Positions 17,528-26,678 of a stretch of 64,000 bases of DNA are shown here, one piece after another. Source of the stretch: Marinobacter excellens HL-55 (GTDB lineage: Bacteria > Pseudomonadota > Gammaproteobacteria > Pseudomonadales > Oleiphilaceae); assembly GCA_001314845.1 (NCBI GenBank), contig LJZQ01000011.1:40336-104335 (forward strand), read 5' to 3'. The position numbers and the translations under genes were made by a program. Within the stretch, counting starts at the first letter, position 1. Every line of letters starts with the position of its first letter. The notes under the pieces were generated by a model that did no database searches, was not told the origin of the DNA, and saw only the letters and a list, made by a program, of their open reading frames with translations.

Positions 17528-18259
17528 ATGAATCGTATATTTGTTGCTGTCGCAGGCCTTGTACTTGCCCTGGCGGGTGTCTCTGTTGTCACGGCCGCCG
17601 AAACCGAAGACAAAATAACGAAACAGCTTATGGATGCAATACCGGGGCTGAATGTCACTTCGGTGCGTGAGTCCGAGGCTGCCGGCCTTTATGAAGTCCA
17701 GAGCAACAACGGCGACACGATATACACCACCGCCGATGGGGTGTACCTGTTGACTGGCGACCTGTTAAAAATCACCGACAACGGCATCGCCAATGTCTCC
17801 GAAGCAACCCGGGCAGTTCAACGTAAAGAGCAAATGGCGGCTTTCGGTGCCCGGGGCATCATTTCCTATCCAGCCAAAGGTGAGCAGAAAGCGGTCATTG
17901 ACGTCTTTACCGATATCGATTGCCCATACTGCCGGAAGATGCACGACGAAGTGCCGCAGTTGAATGAGTACGGTATTACCGTCAACTATTACGGTTTCCC
18001 GCGCTCGGGGCCGGATACGCCCTCGTTCCGAAAGTACGAATCTGTGTGGTGTGCTGATGATCAGCAGGCGGCTATGGACGCTGCCAAAGCAGGTAAGACC
18101 GTTGCCCAGAAAGCCTGTGAGAACCCGGTAGAGGCTCAGTATCGGCTGGGCGGTGAAGTGGGCGTAACGGGCACGCCGGCGATTCTGCTGGAAGACGGCA
18201 ACGTCGTCAGAGGTTATGTTCCTGCCCGAAACCTGGCCGAAGGGCTTGGTATTCTGTAA
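17528..18259 (+). CDS. dsbC: Thiol:disulfide interchange protein DsbC
   Basis: A 243-residue periplasmic disulfide isomerase. A signal peptide (MNRIFVAVAGLVLALAGVSV, cut likely after VTAA) precedes an N-terminal dimerisation domain (about 25-85) and a thioredoxin fold with the CPYC active site in DIDCPYCRKMH. A second cysteine pair (WCADDQ... and QKACENP) and the cis-Pro loop GVTGTPAI are as in DsbC. It would reshuffle wrong disulfides and be kept reduced by DsbD. Confidence 0.96.
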   Translation: MNRIFVAVAGLVLALAGVSVVTAAETEDKITKQLMDAIPGLNVTSVRESEAAGLYEVQSNNGDTIYTTADGVYLLTGDLLKITDNGIANVSEATRAVQRKEQMAAFGARGIISYPAKGEQKAVIDVFTDIDCPYCRKMHDEVPQLNEYGITVNYYGFPRSGPDTPSFRKYESVWCADDQQAAMDAAKAGKTVAQKACENPVEAQYRLGGEVGVTGTPAILLEDGNVVRGYVPARNLAEGLGIL

Positions 18260-18305
18260 TTCTGCAGCGGGATTGTTCTGATCCCCCACTATCGATTGAA
18301 CTGTG

Positions 18306-18342
18306 ACCGATTCAGGGCTTATTCAGCAGGCTCTGAATCGGT
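18306..18342 (+). promoter_or_regulatory. Inverted repeat abutting a -10-like box upstream of hom
   Basis: A 10-bp perfect inverted repeat, ACCGATTCAG (18306-18315) and CTGAATCGGT (18333-18342), runs into TATACT (18342-18347), a candidate -10 for hom. It has no following T-tract, so an operator or leader hairpin is as likely as a terminator. Confidence 0.4.
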
Positions 18343-18399
18343 ATACTATGCCACTTTATTGCAATCCATCAGCACCCCATCGGGATCAGAGGTGAGAGC

Positions 18400-19701
18400 T
18401 TGAAAGACGTTAATGTCGGAATTTGCGGACTGGGAACCGTTGGCGGCGGTACATTCAATGTTCTTACTCGCAACGCCGCGATTATTGCCGGACGTGCCGG
18501 GTGCAACATCCGGATAGCCCGGGTGGCCAGCCGGCATAGCCGGGATGACCTTAATCTGGGCGATGTGCCGTTCAGTACCGACATTTACGATGTGATCAAC
18601 GATCCGGATATCGATATCGTTGTGGAGCTGATTGGCGGTTACGATGCTGCCAAAGAATTGGTGTTGGCCGCGATTGCCAAAGGCAAGCACGTAGTGACGG
18701 CCAACAAGGCCCTCATCGCAGTACACGGTAATGAAATTTTTGACGCCGCCGAAAAAGCCGGTGTTGTGGTTGCCTACGAAGCTGGCGTAGCCGGAGGCAT
18801 TCCTGTGATCAAGGCCGTCCGTGAAGGTTTGGCGGCCAACCGCATCGACACCATTGCCGGCATCATTAATGGTACCGGCAACTATATCCTGACCGAGATG
18901 CGCGCCGGGCGTGAATTCGGTGAGGTTCTCAAAGAAGCTCAGGCGCTGGGGTATGCCGAGGCCGATCCGACGTTCGATGTGGAAGGTATCGATGCAGCGC
19001 ACAAACTGACCATCCTGGCCGCTTCAGGTTTTGGCGTTCCCTTGCAGTTCGATAAGGCCTACACCGAGGGCATTTCTACCCTGACCCCGAGTGACATTGC
19101 TCACGCCGAGATGCTGGGTTACCGCATCAAGCACCTGGGCATTGCCCGTCGTCGTGATGACGGCATGGAGTTGCGGGTTCATCCGACACTTGTGCCAAAA
19201 ACGCATCTGATCGCCCAGGTAGACGGTGTGTTGAATGCTGTGATGGTCGACGGCGATGCCGTTGGCCAGACCATGTATTACGGCCCGGGTGCCGGTGATG
19301 AGGCGACCGGCTCAGCCGTTATCGCCGATATCGTTGACGTGGCCCGTGCTGTAGCCAGCAACAGCCACCAGCGGGTGCCCTATCTGGGTTTCCGTCCAGA
19401 GGCAATGGAAGATTTGCCGGTGTTGTCGATGGAAGATGTTCAGTCCGCCTACTATCTGCGGATCCAGGCTTTTGACCACCCGGGTGTGCTGGCCAAAGTG
19501 GCATCGATCCTGAGCGAGCATGGCATCAACATTGAGTCGATCATGCAGAAAGAGTCTGAATTCAAGGATGGTCGTATTCCAGTCATCATCCTGACTCACA
19601 CGGTTCAGGAGCGCCAGATGAACCTGGCCATAGAAGAAATGGAAGCCTTGGCCGATGTTGATGGCAAGGTTGTCCGCATCCGCGCTGAAAACTTTAACTG
19701 A
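18400..19701 (+). CDS. hom: Homoserine dehydrogenase with ACT domain
   Basis: A 433-residue monofunctional enzyme reducing aspartate semialdehyde to homoserine with NAD(P)H. The Rossmann motif GICGLGTVGGGTFNVL is at the N-terminus, the catalytic region includes GTGNYILTEM and EADPTFDVEGIDAAHK, and a C-terminal ACT domain (YYLRIQAFDHPGVLAKVASIL) suggests feedback control by threonine. The TTG start is set by AGAGGTGAG upstream and by the family N-terminus. It lies 11 bases before thrC. Confidence 0.96.
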   Translation: MKDVNVGICGLGTVGGGTFNVLTRNAAIIAGRAGCNIRIARVASRHSRDDLNLGDVPFSTDIYDVINDPDIDIVVELIGGYDAAKELVLAAIAKGKHVVTANKALIAVHGNEIFDAAEKAGVVVAYEAGVAGGIPVIKAVREGLAANRIDTIAGIINGTGNYILTEMRAGREFGEVLKEAQALGYAEADPTFDVEGIDAAHKLTILAASGFGVPLQFDKAYTEGISTLTPSDIAHAEMLGYRIKHLGIARRRDDGMELRVHPTLVPKTHLIAQVDGVLNAVMVDGDAVGQTMYYGPGAGDEATGSAVIADIVDVARAVASNSHQRVPYLGFRPEAMEDLPVLSMEDVQSAYYLRIQAFDHPGVLAKVASILSEHGINIESIMQKESEFKDGRIPVIILTHTVQERQMNLAIEEMEALADVDGKVVRIRAENFN

Positions 19702-19712
19702 CAGGTACGCAC

Positions 19713-21113
19713 GTGAGATACATCAGTACACGGGGCGACGCACCCGCTTTGGGCTTTGAAGACGTTCTGCTGACCGGTCTGGCGACCGACGGCGGTTTGT
19801 ATGTGCCGGAGTCCCTGCCGCACTTCAGTGTGGAAGAAATTCGCAGTTGGCGGGGCTTGTCTTATGCAGAGCTGGCATACAAGGTCATGTATCCGTTTGT
19901 GGAAGACGCCATCCCCGCTGATGAATTCCGCAAGATGCTGGATGAAACCTACGGCGTGTTCACTCATAAGTCGGTGGCACCTCTGGTGCAGCTCGATACC
20001 AATGAGTGGGTGATGGAGCTGTTCCGGGGCCCGACTCTGGCGTTCAAGGATTTCGCACTGCAACTGCTGGGTCGCCTGCTCGACTATGTGCTGGAGAAGC
20101 GTAACCAGCATGTGGTGATCATGGGCGCGACCTCCGGTGATACCGGTTCGGCGGCGATCGAAGGCTGCCGCCGCTGCAAGCACGTGGATATCTTCATTCT
20201 GCACCCGTACCAAAGGGTGTCAGAAGTCCAGCGCCGGCAGATGACCACCGTACAGGGTGACAACATCCACAACATCGCGGTCAAGGGCAACTTTGATGAT
20301 TGCCAACGCATGGTCAAGGAAAGCTTCGGGAACCAGTCTTTCCTGGGCGGCAAGACTCAATTGGCAGCGGTGAACTCCATCAACTGGGCGCGGATCATGG
20401 CCCAGATTGTTTACTACTTTCAGGCATCGCTCTCTCTGGGCGGTCCTGACCGTAGCATGGCGTTTTCCGTGCCCACGGGTAACTTCGGCGATATTTTTGC
20501 CGGTTACCTCGCCAAGAAAATGGGGCTGCCGATCAGCCAGCTGGTGATTGCGACCAACCGTAACGACATCCTGCATCGCTTCATGAGCGGCAACAAGTAT
20601 GAGCAGCATCAGCTTGAGCAAACTTTGTCGCCGAGTATGGACATCATGGTGTCCAGTAACTTTGAGCGCTTGTTGTTCGACCTGCATGGTCGCGACGGAG
20701 CAGCCGTCAAAGAGCTGCTGGAAAATGCATCCAAGGGGCCGGTCAGCATTGAGGATTATCGCTGGAAACACGCTCGCAAGCTGTTTGACAGTGACGCGGT
20801 GGACGACAAAGCGACCTGCGATACCATCCGGGAGATCTTCGAGCAGAACGAGTACCTGCTGGATCCGCACACCGCTATCGGTGTTCGTGCTGCCCGTAAC
20901 TGCCGGCGGGACAACGCTGTGCCGATGATTACTCTGGGCACAGCGCATCCGGCCAAGTTCCCGGATGCCATCATCGAATCTGGTCTCACTGTGAAACCCG
21001 AGCTGCCGGCCCACATGGCGGACCTGTTCGAACGGGAAGAGCGGTACACGGTGCTGGAAAACAACCTGACCGAGGTGCAGGGGTTCCTGGCCAAGCACTG
21101 GAAGAACGCCTGA
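19713..21113 (+). CDS. thrC: Threonine synthase
   Basis: A 466-residue PLP enzyme converting phosphohomoserine to threonine. The PLP lysine is in PTLAFKDFALQLLG, and GATSGDTGSAAIEGC binds the phosphate of PLP. It belongs to the longer class shared by Pseudomonas and E. coli. GTG start, 11 bases after hom; the two form a threonine operon. thrB is not here, as in Pseudomonas where the kinase is elsewhere. Confidence 0.97.
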   Translation: MRYISTRGDAPALGFEDVLLTGLATDGGLYVPESLPHFSVEEIRSWRGLSYAELAYKVMYPFVEDAIPADEFRKMLDETYGVFTHKSVAPLVQLDTNEWVMELFRGPTLAFKDFALQLLGRLLDYVLEKRNQHVVIMGATSGDTGSAAIEGCRRCKHVDIFILHPYQRVSEVQRRQMTTVQGDNIHNIAVKGNFDDCQRMVKESFGNQSFLGGKTQLAAVNSINWARIMAQIVYYFQASLSLGGPDRSMAFSVPTGNFGDIFAGYLAKKMGLPISQLVIATNRNDILHRFMSGNKYEQHQLEQTLSPSMDIMVSSNFERLLFDLHGRDGAAVKELLENASKGPVSIEDYRWKHARKLFDSDAVDDKATCDTIREIFEQNEYLLDPHTAIGVRAARNCRRDNAVPMITLGTAHPAKFPDAIIESGLTVKPELPAHMADLFEREERYTVLENNLTEVQGFLAKHWKNA

Positions 21114-21119
21114 CCCGGC

Positions 21120-22853
21120 ATGACTCCAAAAAAGATCCTGCGTCGCCCTCAGCCCACTGAAACTCAGGGCTGGGGGCAAAATCTGCCCTCCATCCTCCGC
21201 CGGCTTTATGCTGCGCGGGGCGTATGCTCTGATGAGCAACTGCAGTACACCCTTAAACATCTGGCCTCGCCCATGCAACTGCGCGGTATCGATCGTGCTG
21301 TCGAATTGCTGGCTGAGGCAATCGCGCAAAAGCAGCGCGTTATGGTGCTGGGGGACTTCGATGCCGACGGCGCCACCAGCACCGCTGTTGCCATGCTGGG
21401 CTTGTCCATGCTGGGCGTTGCAGTTATCGATTTTCGGGTGCCAAGTCGTTTCTCTGACGGTTATGGCCTGACGCCTGGCATTATCCATCGGTTGAAAGAA
21501 GACGGTGATTTGCCCGATCTTCTGGTCACGGTGGACAACGGCATCTCCGCAATTGAAGGCGTGCGTGCCGCGCGTGAGTTGGGTATTACAGTGGTGGTCA
21601 CCGATCACCACCTGGCGGGTGAGCAGCTGCCGGATGCCGATGCCATCGTTAACCCCAACCAGCCCGGCTGCCCATTTCTAAGCAAAAATGCCGCAGGTGT
21701 GGGGGTCATGTTCTACGTGCTGACCGCCCTGCGAAAGCACCTGCGCGACAACAACCGGTTGCCAGACCCCGAGCCCAATTTGGGCACCCTGCTGGATCTG
21801 GTGGCATTGGGTACCGTGGCGGATGTGGTGCCACTTGATCACAACAACCGGATTTTTGTGGAGCAGGGCATACGCCGCATCCGCAAAGGTGAAGCCCGTC
21901 CCGGAATCTTGGCGTTGCTGGAAGTGGCCGGCCGGGACTACACCCAGATCAGCTCCACCGATCTTGGCTTTGTGGTGGGCCCCCGCTTGAACGCCGCCGG
22001 GCGCCTGGATGATATGAGTATCGGCATCGCCTGCTTGCTCGCCGATGGCCGTGACGAAGCGCTGCGCCTGGCCCGGGAACTGGACAACTTCAATCGTGAA
22101 CGGCGAACGATTGAAAAGGATATGAAGCACCAGGCCCAGGAGTTGCTGGCGTCTATGTCGCTGGACATCGAAGGGCTGCCCTGGGGGCTAGCTCTTTTTG
22201 ATCAGGATTGGCACCAGGGTGTCATCGGCATACTGGCCGCCAGAATTCGCGAACAGACTCATCGCCCGACCATCGCGTTTGCGCCGGACGATGACGGCCA
22301 GCACCTCAAAGGTTCCGCCCGCTCCATCCCCGGCCTGCACATCCGCGATGCCTTGGCGGTGGTGGATGCCAAGCACCCCGGACTGATGAAGAAATACGGC
22401 GGCCACGCCATGGCGGCCGGCATGACCATCGCTCGGGATGATCTGGAGAGTTTCAGCAACGCCTTTGATCAGGCCGTTCGGGATACCCTGAAAGCGGAAG
22501 ATCTGGAGGCGGCCATCACCACTGACGGCCCCCTTGCCCCGGAAGAATTAAATCTCGACACCGCCTACCAGCTCAAGCGCGGAGGCCCCTGGGGTCAGCA
22601 CTTTCCGGAGCCTGTGTTCGATGGTGAGTTTCGGGTGGTGAGTCAGCGCGTGGTGGGCGAAAACCATTTGAAGCTGGTGCTGCAGCCGATGGAGGGTGGC
22701 GGCATTATTGACGGCATTGCGTTCAATACCGGGCCGGAAGTGCCGGACTATACGCGGAGTGGCGCGCGGGTGGTGTATAAGCCGGACGCCAATACCTTTC
22801 GTGGGCGGACCAATTTGCAGCTTCTTGTGGATTATCTGGAGCCGCTGGGCTGA
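21120..22853 (+). CDS. recJ: Single-stranded-DNA-specific exonuclease RecJ
   Basis: A 577-residue 5'-3' ssDNA exonuclease of the DHH phosphoesterase family, used in RecF-pathway recombination and mismatch repair. Metal-binding motifs GDFDADGATSTA, VDNGISA and VTDHHLAGEQLPDADAIVNP are present, as are the DHHA1 motif (KYGGHAMAAGMTI) and the C-terminal OB domain. The ATG is six bases after thrC, so it is probably read through from the threonine genes. Confidence 0.97.
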   Translation: MTPKKILRRPQPTETQGWGQNLPSILRRLYAARGVCSDEQLQYTLKHLASPMQLRGIDRAVELLAEAIAQKQRVMVLGDFDADGATSTAVAMLGLSMLGVAVIDFRVPSRFSDGYGLTPGIIHRLKEDGDLPDLLVTVDNGISAIEGVRAARELGITVVVTDHHLAGEQLPDADAIVNPNQPGCPFLSKNAAGVGVMFYVLTALRKHLRDNNRLPDPEPNLGTLLDLVALGTVADVVPLDHNNRIFVEQGIRRIRKGEARPGILALLEVAGRDYTQISSTDLGFVVGPRLNAAGRLDDMSIGIACLLADGRDEALRLARELDNFNRERRTIEKDMKHQAQELLASMSLDIEGLPWGLALFDQDWHQGVIGILAARIREQTHRPTIAFAPDDDGQHLKGSARSIPGLHIRDALAVVDAKHPGLMKKYGGHAMAAGMTIARDDLESFSNAFDQAVRDTLKAEDLEAAITTDGPLAPEELNLDTAYQLKRGGPWGQHFPEPVFDGEFRVVSQRVVGENHLKLVLQPMEGGGIIDGIAFNTGPEVPDYTRSGARVVYKPDANTFRGRTNLQLLVDYLEPLG

Positions 22854-22888
22854 TTCCGTTTTTGGAGATTGGCTCAGCAGAAGGGTGA

Positions 22889-22936
22889 GGTCTGACCCCA
22901 GGGGGTCAGACCCCTTTGTATCGACCCCTTTGTATC
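22889..22936. repeat. REP-like palindrome plus 14-bp tandem duplication
   Basis: An 11-bp perfect inverted repeat, GGTCTGACCCC (22889-22899) and GGGGTCAGACC (22902-22912), separated by two bases. It is followed by two head-to-tail copies of GACCCCTTTGTATC (22909-22922 and 22923-22936). The first copy overlaps the palindrome's right arm. It resembles extragenic GGGGTCAGACCCC repeats I recall from many gammaproteobacterial genomes. It has no poly-T tail, so terminator function is uncertain. Confidence 0.75.
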
Positions 22937-23047
22937 CGTCGAGTGCCGAAGACTCCGTATATTCCGCCTGCTGATTTAACGCACGAATTCCGGTAGAATC
23001 CGCCCTCTGTTTTTATCGCATCATTTTCCAAAGCGAGACCCGATTTC

Positions 23048-24143
23048 ATGGAAGTTAATCCTATAGTGGTGAAGATCAAAGAGCTTCGCGAGCGCACTGA
23101 AGCGCTGAGGGGGTATCTTTGACTACGATCAGCGTAGTGAACGTCTGGTCGAAGTAGAGCGTGAACTCGAGATGCCCAAAGTGTGGGACGACCCCGAGCG
23201 GGCCCAGGCATTGGGTAAAGAACGGTCGGATCTTGAGCTGATCGTCAAAACCATCGACAACCTGACCAGCGGCCTCAGTGATGCCGAGAGCCTGCTCGAT
23301 ATGGCGGTCGAAGAAGACGACGAAGGCACGGTGGCCGAAATTGTGGCCGACCTTGAAAGCCTCGATAAAGAGCTCGAAAAACTCGAATTCCGCCGCATGT
23401 TCTCCGGTGAAATGGACCCCAATAACGCCTACCTGGACATTCAGGCGGGTTCTGGCGGCACCGAGGCCCAGGACTGGGCCAACATGCTGCTGCGCATGTA
23501 TCTGCGTTGGGCTGAGCGCCGTGGTTTCAAAGCTGAAATCGTCGAGCTGCAGGAAGGTGAAGTGGCGGGCATCAAAAGTGCCACCATTCACGTCCAGGGC
23601 GACTACGCCTACGGCTGGCTGCGCACCGAAACCGGCGTACACCGCCTGGTGCGTAAATCGCCGTTTGATTCCGGCAATCGTCGTCACACCTCTTTTTCCT
23701 CCGTGTTTATATCGCCGGAAGTGGACGACAGCTTTGAAGTGGAAATTAACCCGGCCGACCTGCGGGTTGACGTATACCGGGCTTCCGGTGCTGGTGGTCA
23801 GCACGTTAACCGGACCGAATCCGCGGTACGACTGACCCACAACCCCACCGGGATTGTCGTGGCTTGTCAGGCTGGCCGAAGCCAGCACCAGAACAAAGAC
23901 CAGGCCATGAAACAGCTCAAGGCCAAACTCTTCGAGCATGAAATGCAGAAGCGTAATGCCGAGAAGCAGTTGCAGGAAGATGCCAAGTCTGACATTGGCT
24001 GGGGCAGCCAGATCCGTTCTTACGTTCTGGATGACAGCCGCATCAAGGATTTGCGCACCAAGGTGGAAACCAGCAACACCCAGTCGGTGCTTGATGGCGA
24101 CATCGACAAGTTTATTGAAGCCAGTCTGAAGATGGCGCTGTAA
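23048..24143 (+). CDS. prfB: Peptide chain release factor 2 (programmed +1 frameshift)
   Basis: RF2, 364 residues, recognises UGA and UAA stops. The frame opens at ATG 23048, reads 24 codons to an in-frame TGA at 23120-23122, and continues in the +1 frame from 23121. The joined protein reads [17 protein letters not shown] across the site, matching the family. Downstream, [15 protein letters not shown] holds the SPF anticodon-like tripeptide and [12 protein letters not shown] the GGQ that triggers hydrolysis. The gene is intact. lysS follows 50 bases on, the usual prfB-lysS pair. Confidence 0.97.
23108..23122 (+). promoter_or_regulatory. RF2 autoregulatory frameshift site
   Basis: AGGGGG (23108-23113), an internal Shine-Dalgarno, then TAT, the slippery CTT (23117-23119) and TGA followed by C. 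Low RF2 lets the ribosome slip +1 past the UGA and make more RF2. Confidence 0.97.
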
Positions 24144-24193
24144 CCAGCGCCATACCAACCGATCCGGACATCCCCGACTTCTAGTGAGCCAAC

Positions 24194-25729
24194 ATGACTG
24201 AACAGACCCAGAACGCCGCACAGCCCGAGGACAACAAGCTGATTGCCGAGCGCCGCGCCAAACTGGCTGCCCTGCGCGAACAAGGCAATCCGTTCCCAAA
24301 CAACTTCCGTCGCGATGCCACCGCTGCTGAACTGCAGGACAAATACGGTGACAATACCAAGGAAGAGCTGGAGGCAATGGGTGTCGAGGTGGCCATTGCT
24401 GGCCGCATGATGCTCGACCGCAAAGCGTTCAAAGTGGTTCAGGATATGACTGGCCGCATCCAGATCTACGCACCCAAAGAAGTCCAGAAAGACACCAAGC
24501 ACTGGGATCTGGGCGACATCGTTGGCGTACGTGGCATCCTGTGCAAATCCGGCAAGGGCGACCTCTACGTGTCCATGGACGAGTACACACTGCTCACCAA
24601 GTCACTGCGCCCCCTGCCTGAAAAACATAAAGGCCTGACCGACACCGAAGCGCGCTACCGCCACCGGTATGTCGACCTGATGGTGAACGAAGACAGTCGC
24701 CGGGTGTTCCATGCCCGTTCCAAGATCATCAACGTGATGCGCCAGTACTTCACCGATCGTGACTTTATGGAGGTGGAAACCCCCATGCTGCAGGTCATCC
24801 CCGGTGGTGCCACCGCTCGACCGTTTGTGACCCATCACAACGCCCTGGGCATCGACATGTACCTTCGCATTGCGCCGGAGCTGTTCCTCAAGCGCCTGGT
24901 GGTTGGCGGCTTTGAGCGGGTATTCGAAATTAACCGCAACTTCCGTAACGAAGGCCTGTCTACCCGGCATAACCCCGAGTTCACCATGGTTGAGTTTTAT
25001 CAGGCGTATGCCGATTACAACGACCTGATGGACCTGACCGAAGACATGCTGCGCACCATCGCACAGAAAGTGTTGGGCACTACCACCGTGACCAATACCA
25101 AAGTGTTGAAAGACGGCACCGACGAAACCATCGAATACGACTTCGGCAAACCGTTCGAGCGCCTGACAGTGGTGGATGCCATTTTGCGCTACAACCCGGA
25201 CATCACCCGCGAGCAACTGGCAGATGATGCCAAAGCCCGCGAAGTGGCGAAAAATCTGGGTATCCATGTCAAAAACATCTGGGGCCTGGGCAAGGTGCAA
25301 ATCGAGATCTTTGAGGCAACGGCCGAGCACCGCCTGATGCAGCCGACCTTTATTACCGAATACCCGAAAGAGATCTCCCCGCTGGCCCGCTGCAAAGACA
25401 GCGATCCGTTCGTCACCGAACGCTTTGAGTTCTTCGTTGGTGGTCGAGAGATCGCCAACGGCTTCTCCGAGCTTAACGACGCAGAAGACCAGGCCGAGCG
25501 CTTCCAGGCGCAGGTGGCCGAAAAAGATGCCGGTGATGACGAAGCCATGTTCTACGACGAAGACTACGTGATGGCGCTGGAGTACGGCCTGCCGCCGACC
25601 GCCGGTGAAGGCATCGGCATCGACCGCCTGGCCATGCTTCTGACCGACTCGCAGTCCATCCGTGACGTCATCCTGTTCCCGGCCATGCGGCCGGAACACA
25701 AGGCCGAACAAAAGCCGGAAAGCGAGTAA
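24194..25729 (+). CDS. lysS: Lysyl-tRNA synthetase, class II
   Basis: A 511-residue class II synthetase charging tRNA-Lys. An N-terminal OB-fold anticodon-binding domain (about 60-160: [16 protein letters not shown]) is followed by motif 2 ([23 protein letters not shown]) and motif 3 ([11 protein letters not shown]). Length is as in E. coli LysS. It follows prfB and lies four bases before ung. Confidence 0.98.
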   Translation: MTEQTQNAAQPEDNKLIAERRAKLAALREQGNPFPNNFRRDATAAELQDKYGDNTKEELEAMGVEVAIAGRMMLDRKAFKVVQDMTGRIQIYAPKEVQKDTKHWDLGDIVGVRGILCKSGKGDLYVSMDEYTLLTKSLRPLPEKHKGLTDTEARYRHRYVDLMVNEDSRRVFHARSKIINVMRQYFTDRDFMEVETPMLQVIPGGATARPFVTHHNALGIDMYLRIAPELFLKRLVVGGFERVFEINRNFRNEGLSTRHNPEFTMVEFYQAYADYNDLMDLTEDMLRTIAQKVLGTTTVTNTKVLKDGTDETIEYDFGKPFERLTVVDAILRYNPDITREQLADDAKAREVAKNLGIHVKNIWGLGKVQIEIFEATAEHRLMQPTFITEYPKEISPLARCKDSDPFVTERFEFFVGGREIANGFSELNDAEDQAERFQAQVAEKDAGDDEAMFYDEDYVMALEYGLPPTAGEGIGIDRLAMLLTDSQSIRDVILFPAMRPEHKAEQKPESE

Positions 25730-25733
25730 GCCC

Positions 25734-26468
25734 ATGCATCCCGCCGAGGCACTGGCTCAACAACTGAAGCCCGGCCGCGGCTGGGATCAATGGCTGGTGG
25801 ACGAGTTCCACCAGCCCTACATGCAGCAACTGGCTGAATTCCTGGCCGCCGAAGAACAGTCGGGCAAAGTGCTGTTCCCCGAACAGAAACACTGCTTCAA
25901 CGCCCTCAACAGCACCCCCTTGGACCAGGTCAAAGTAGTGATTCTGGGCCAGGACCCCTACCACGGCCCCGGCCAGGCCCACGGCCTGTGCTTCTCCGTC
26001 CGCCCCGGCGTGCCAACACCTCCCTCCTTGGTCAATATCTTCAAAGAGATCCAGCAAGACCTCGGCATAACCCCGCCCGATCACGGCTGCCTGCAGCCCT
26101 GGGCAGAGCAGGGGGTGCTGCTGCTGAATGCAGTGCTTACCGTCGAGCAAAGCAATGCCGGCGCCCACCAGAACAAAGGCTGGGAAATCTTTACCGACAA
26201 AGTCATCGAAATCATCAACCGGGAACGGGACGGTATGGTGTTCCTGCTCTGGGGCAGTTACGCCAAGAAAAAAGGCCGACACATCGACCGCAACCGCCAT
26301 CTGGTTCTCGAAGGCCCTCACCCGTCACCGCTAAGCGCTTATCGCGGATTTTTCGGCTGTCAGCACTTTTCAAAAGCCAATGACTGGCTTCAAAAGCAGA
26401 GCAAGCCTGCTGTTGACTGGGCTTTGCCAAGCAAGGTGAAGTTGATAGATAAATACAGTAAAGGCTGA
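25734..26468 (+). CDS. ung: Uracil-DNA glycosylase
   Basis: A 244-residue family 1 UDG that removes uracil from DNA. The catalytic Asp is in [14 protein letters not shown], and the Leu-intercalation loop [16 protein letters not shown] carries the second catalytic residue (His). The ATG at 25734 lies four bases after the lysS stop; the open frame extends upstream inside lysS but the family N-terminus starts here. A structured repeat begins 20 bases after the stop. Confidence 0.97.
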   Translation: MHPAEALAQQLKPGRGWDQWLVDEFHQPYMQQLAEFLAAEEQSGKVLFPEQKHCFNALNSTPLDQVKVVILGQDPYHGPGQAHGLCFSVRPGVPTPPSLVNIFKEIQQDLGITPPDHGCLQPWAEQGVLLLNAVLTVEQSNAGAHQNKGWEIFTDKVIEIINRERDGMVFLLWGSYAKKKGRHIDRNRHLVLEGPHPSPLSAYRGFFGCQHFSKANDWLQKQSKPAVDWALPSKVKLIDKYSKG

Positions 26469-26487
26469 GGCTACACGAAAAAGTAGT

Positions 26488-26596
26488 CCTCGGGGCTGGG
26501 GCCTGCACCCGAAACCGTGCGGAGCCATGGATGGCGGAGCCGAGCGTACAAGGATGTATTTACAGCGTGTTTCGGGTGCAGGCCCCAGCTCCGAGG
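26488..26596. repeat. MITE-like element with 28-bp inverted terminal repeats
   Basis: The 28-base arm at 26488-26515 is the reverse complement of 26569-26596 with a single mismatch. The 53-base centre holds a further near-palindrome (GGAGCC...GGCGGAGCC, 26521-26541) and GTACAAGGATGTATTTAC. No coding frame of interest and no clear target-site duplication is seen. A second structured tract, with GTTTTGGGAG and CTCCAAAC arms, continues to about 26662. It could also act as the terminator of ung. Confidence 0.8.
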
Positions 26597-26678
26597 GCGG
26601 GCTAGACCGGTATGTTTTGGGAGGCTGACCCCACCGCCGAGACGGCAGGTCCCGCTCCAAACTCTGAGCAAACTCCAG

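Noticed and set aside
20220..21611. 463-codon open frame on the minus strand
   Set aside because: Antisense to thrC and recJ, both of which have full-length family motifs; the frame is an effect of codon bias and has no recognisable domain.
23048..23171. In-frame stop near the start of prfB as a sign of a pseudogene
   Set aside because: The stop lies in the standard RF2 frameshift signal and the +1 frame continues the protein exactly.
23076..24377. 433-codon open frame on the minus strand
   Set aside because: Antisense to prfB and the start of lysS; the composition (rich in His, Phe, Gly, Val) is that of a shadow frame.
24602..25735. 377-codon open frame on the minus strand
   Set aside because: Antisense to lysS, without a family match.
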